Positions 5,244-6,849 of a DNA stretch of 6,849 bases are shown here, piece by piece (position 1 is the first letter of the stretch; every line of letters starts with the position of its first letter). This stretch comes from Deltaproteobacteria bacterium (GTDB lineage Bacteria; Desulfobacterota; Binatia; Bin18): NCBI GenBank assembly GCA_016200595.1, contig JACQEL010000114.1, positions 1-6,849 of the forward strand, written 5' to 3'. A model generated the notes under the pieces. That model saw only the letters and a list, made by a program, of their open reading frames with translations. It was not told the DNA's origin and ran no database searches. The position numbers and the translations under genes were made by a program.

Positions 5244-5614
5244 GACGTGGATTTGAGTTTCTCTTTCCACGCCTGCAACTTCGCGCGAATCGCTTCCTGT
5301 CCTGGTCGTGGCGGTTGTTCAGCAATCTGGGCAAACCGTTCGCGGTTCCGTTCTTCCCAGTACTGCCGAATCTCTTCTGCTTCCTGGAGGACTGTTTTGT
5401 ACTCCGCTTCGACTTCAGCTTGGTGGGTGTTGATGTACGCAAGCGCGTCTGTCAGTTGTTGGTCTGTAAGGTCGAGCCGATCACGAATCAACTTTGGTGG
5501 CCACCCGGCGAGGATGTAATCCATCATCTCGTACAGCGTGATCCGGGTACCGGCGATCGCTAGCCCACGTTCGGTACGAACCACGGTTGATTGTCCATTC
5601 GCTGCTGTTGCCAT
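5240..5614 (-). CDS. DUF433 domain protein, probable antitoxin-like partner
   Basis: A 124-residue protein. Residues 12-72 form the DUF433 domain: VRTERGLAIAGTRITLYEMM with the typical G-T-R-I-T core, DYILAGWPPKLIRDRLDLTD as the paired helices of a winged-helix-like fold, then QLTDALAYINTHQAEVEAEY. Residues 73-124 are charged and helical, longer than the minimal domain, and may contact the partner. DUF433 (VapB45-like) proteins are usually encoded directly before a PIN or PIN-like partner, as here, and are thought to bind their own promoter. The ATG at 5614 has AAGGA nine bases upstream, and a CATAAT box (5637-5632) could be the -10. The gene overlaps the next by four bases. Confidence 0.88.
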   Translation of the reverse strand: MATAANGQSTVVRTERGLAIAGTRITLYEMMDYILAGWPPKLIRDRLDLTDQQLTDALAYINTHQAEVEAEYKTVLQEAEEIRQYWEERNRERFAQIAEQPPRPGQEAIRAKLQAWKEKLKSTS

Positions 5615-5693
5615 ATACGTTATTCCTTCACCATTATGACGGATCTAGGAAAGTGCTCCAGGGTATACCGCCGTTTCCTCTGATCTCTAGCGA

Positions 5694-6410
5694 TCAACAA
5701 AGCAAAAATAGCTCGCAAAAGCCTCGCATGAAATCCCGAGCCAGGTCGTTAAGCCGCGCGGACCGGAGTGCGAGGTCGCGTTCAATCGTGGCGGAGTCGA
5801 TGTACGTTCGCACGCTGGCAACTTCATCGGCAAAAGTATCGAGCATCGTCTTCGCCATAGCAGCGGTAACCTCTAAGTGGAAGAGGAGGGCGTACACCCG
5901 CTGGCCGAGACGAAAAGCTTGATGCGGATAGAGTTCTGAACTGGCTAAAGACACCGCTCCGGGCGGTAGCGAGAAAATATCTCCGTGCCACTCGAAGGCC
6001 TCGAAAGTGGAGGGAAAAGACTGCCACAGCGAATCTTGCCGAGCCGCGGGGCTCAAAGTGAGTGGATACCAGCCGATCTCTTTCCGTGCTCCAGGCTTTA
6101 CTTCTGTGCCTGCCGCCTTAGCAATGAGCTGCGATCCCAAACACACGCCCAAGGTTGGGAGGTCCTGCTGAATCGCAGTTTTCAATAACCTATCTTCCTG
6201 GCGCAGCCAGGGGTAGCGATCCTCTTCGTACACTCCCATCGGTCCGCCCATGGCGATGACCCCGCTGTAAGCGGAGAGATCGGCAGGATACGTTTCTCCT
6301 CTGAACCCTTGTACGGTCTCGACGGGAATGCCACGCTCGTTGAGGACGTCGAGAAAAACCCCTGGGGTTTCGCACCAAAAGTGTTGTAGGATAAGAATAG
6401 GTTTGCGCAT
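5694..6410 (-). CDS. Class I glutamine amidotransferase-like protein
   Basis: A 238-residue single-domain protein of the GuaA-like (COG0518) amidotransferase group. AMGGPMGVYEED (53-64) is the oxyanion region, LGVCLGSQLIAKAAG (87-101) has the nucleophile Cys90, EWHGDIFSLPPGA (140-152) is the typical WHGD segment, and LLFHLEVT (175-182) gives His178 and Glu180, completing the Cys-His-Glu triad. Stand-alone members hydrolyse glutamine or gamma-glutamyl compounds; the substrate here cannot be told. I choose ATG 6410, where MRKPILIL begins the family's first strand. The open frame extends to an ATG at 6551, but that extension only translates the GAYARA repeat and low-quality sequence. The ribosome binding site is weak (AGGG about eight bases upstream). 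It is transcribed away from the PHP gene. Confidence 0.93.
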   Translation of the reverse strand: MRKPILILQHFWCETPGVFLDVLNERGIPVETVQGFRGETYPADLSAYSGVIAMGGPMGVYEEDRYPWLRQEDRLLKTAIQQDLPTLGVCLGSQLIAKAAGTEVKPGARKEIGWYPLTLSPAARQDSLWQSFPSTFEAFEWHGDIFSLPPGAVSLASSELYPHQAFRLGQRVYALLFHLEVTAAMAKTMLDTFADEVASVRTYIDSATIERDLALRSARLNDLARDFMRGFCELFLLC

Positions 6411-6515
6411 GAGAGTTACCCTAATAAGATCAAAAAGACCCTGCAACCCCGGATGAATGAGGGTTCTCTCTTGCTCCTGAGAGCAGAAGACGGTATAGAG
6501 ATGCCTCCACGGGAA
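6411..6515. other. Divergent intergenic region without a clear promoter
   Basis: This stretch separates the amidotransferase start from the repeat array before the PHP gene. It holds two small inverted repeats, AACCC/GGGTT (6445-6449 and 6461-6465) and TGCTC/GAGCA (6472-6485). I see no convincing -35/-10 pair for either gene, and no riboswitch I recognise. Confidence 0.4.
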
Positions 6516-6570
6516 GATAGAGATAGAGACAGAGACTAGAGATAAAGACAAAGACAGAGATAGAGATAGA
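6516..6570. repeat. Hexamer array GAYARA x9
   Basis: Nine tandem units fit GAYARA: GATAGA twice, GACAGA, GACTAGA (one inserted base), GATAAA, GACAAA, GACAGA, GATAGA and GATAGA. The strand is wholly purine apart from one pyrimidine per unit (and the inserted-unit T). It ends ten bases before the PHP start codon. The units share GACAGA/GATAGA words with tracts A and B, but here there is no inverted arm. Confidence 0.9.
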
Positions 6571-6580
6571 AAGAACGAGC

Positions 6581-6849
6581 ATGCTTATTGATTTCCATAC
6601 TCACACGACGCGTGGCAGCGCGGATAGTAATCTCGATCCCTTTGCTCTGGTTGACCAGGCGCAGAAGATTGGCCTGCATGGCGTGTGCATCACTGAACAC
6701 GATAATGCCTGGGCCGATACCAAGATTGAAGACTACGCCCGGGAGCGTGAAGTCACCCTCTTCCGCGGCATCGAGGTGACGACTGAGTGGGGTCATGTCG
6801 GTGCCTTCGGGCTCGATCAGTATGTCGGCGGCATCTATAAGGTGAAAGA
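6581..6849 (+). CDS. PHP-domain metal-dependent phosphoesterase, N-terminal part
   Basis: The first 89 residues, running off the right edge. MLIDFHTHTTRGSADSNLDP begins with the Asp4-x-His6-x-His8 metal motif of the PHP fold. GLHGVCITEHDN carries the second motif (Glu-His-Asp), and FRGIEVTTEWGHVGAFG carries the conserved Glu of the third. This beginning is typical of small stand-alone PHP phosphoesterases (YciV/RNase AM or histidinol-phosphatase-like) rather than of a polymerase. It probably acts on a phosphate ester or short RNA in the cytoplasm, with bound metal ions. The ATG at 6581 has no strong ribosome binding site, only a purine-rich stretch from the end of the hexamer array (AGAAAGAACGAGC). 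It is the only plus-strand gene, divergent from the amidotransferase gene. Confidence 0.9.
   Translation, partial: MLIDFHTHTTRGSADSNLDPFALVDQAQKIGLHGVCITEHDNAWADTKIEDYAREREVTLFRGIEVTTEWGHVGAFGLDQYVGGIYKVK

Noticed and set aside
5244..5270. Upstream ATG adding nine residues to the PIN-like protein
   Set aside because: The ATGA-coupled start fits the family N-terminus (VLVDHN) and operon spacing better.
6411..6551. N-terminal extension of the amidotransferase by 47 residues
   Set aside because: The added part is repeat translation (SLSLVSVSISIF) and the family begins at MRKPILIL.

Overview
The window looks like an accessory region from the chromosome of an uncultivated environmental bacterium. 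Base composition is moderate (visually mid-50s % GC). Every gene but the last lies on the minus strand. No rRNA, tRNA, transposase or core housekeeping gene is present to fix the phylum. A class III cyclase fused to FlgO/TolB-like and TPR parts, a solitary Uma2 protein and a DUF433/PIN-like pair are common in repeat-rich, often multicellular or soil and sponge-associated lineages (proteobacterial relatives, Chloroflexi, cyanobacteria). I do not assign a taxon.

Layout, left to right. (1) 1-1824 (minus): a 267-aa coiled-coil protein of unknown function (1021-1824) lies upstream of the first 291 residues of a BREX-type (BrxC/BrxD, DUF2791-like) P-loop protein that runs off the left edge. They probably form a defence-like operon. 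(2) 1991-2530 (minus): a Uma2-family PD-(D/E)XK protein. (3) 2724-4709 (minus): a 661-aa membrane-anchored class III nucleotidyl cyclase with FlgO/TolB-like and TPR C-terminal parts, probably expressed from a leaderless promoter. (4) 4851-5614 (minus): a DUF433 protein and a PIN-like (DUF5615-type) protein overlapping by ATGA, which looks like a toxin-antitoxin-style pair. (5) 5694-6410 (minus): a class I glutamine amidotransferase. (6) 6581-6849 (plus): the start of a PHP-domain metal-dependent phosphoesterase, divergent from the amidotransferase and cut by the window edge.

The most striking non-coding content is short repeats in or at the edges of almost every intergenic gap. Polypurine/polypyrimidine GAGACAGAG-type tracts begin directly after two stop codons (886-1019, 1926-1987). 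A hexamer GAYARA array (6516-6570) sits just before the PHP gene. Three sets of repeats with a 7-bp period lie in and around the cyclase gene (2671-2728, 3944-3978, 4092-4112), two of them translated on either side of its membrane segment. There are two copies of a GTAGCCYGGATG hairpin (1888-1920, 4796-4828), and a third palindrome of another family inside the cyclase reading frame (4058-4078).

Functionally, the window combines likely defence or conflict genes (BREX-like ATPase module, Uma2, DUF433/PIN-like) with a cyclic-nucleotide signalling protein and two metabolic-type enzymes. Apart from the two suggested operons, nothing in the sequence shows that these genes work together.
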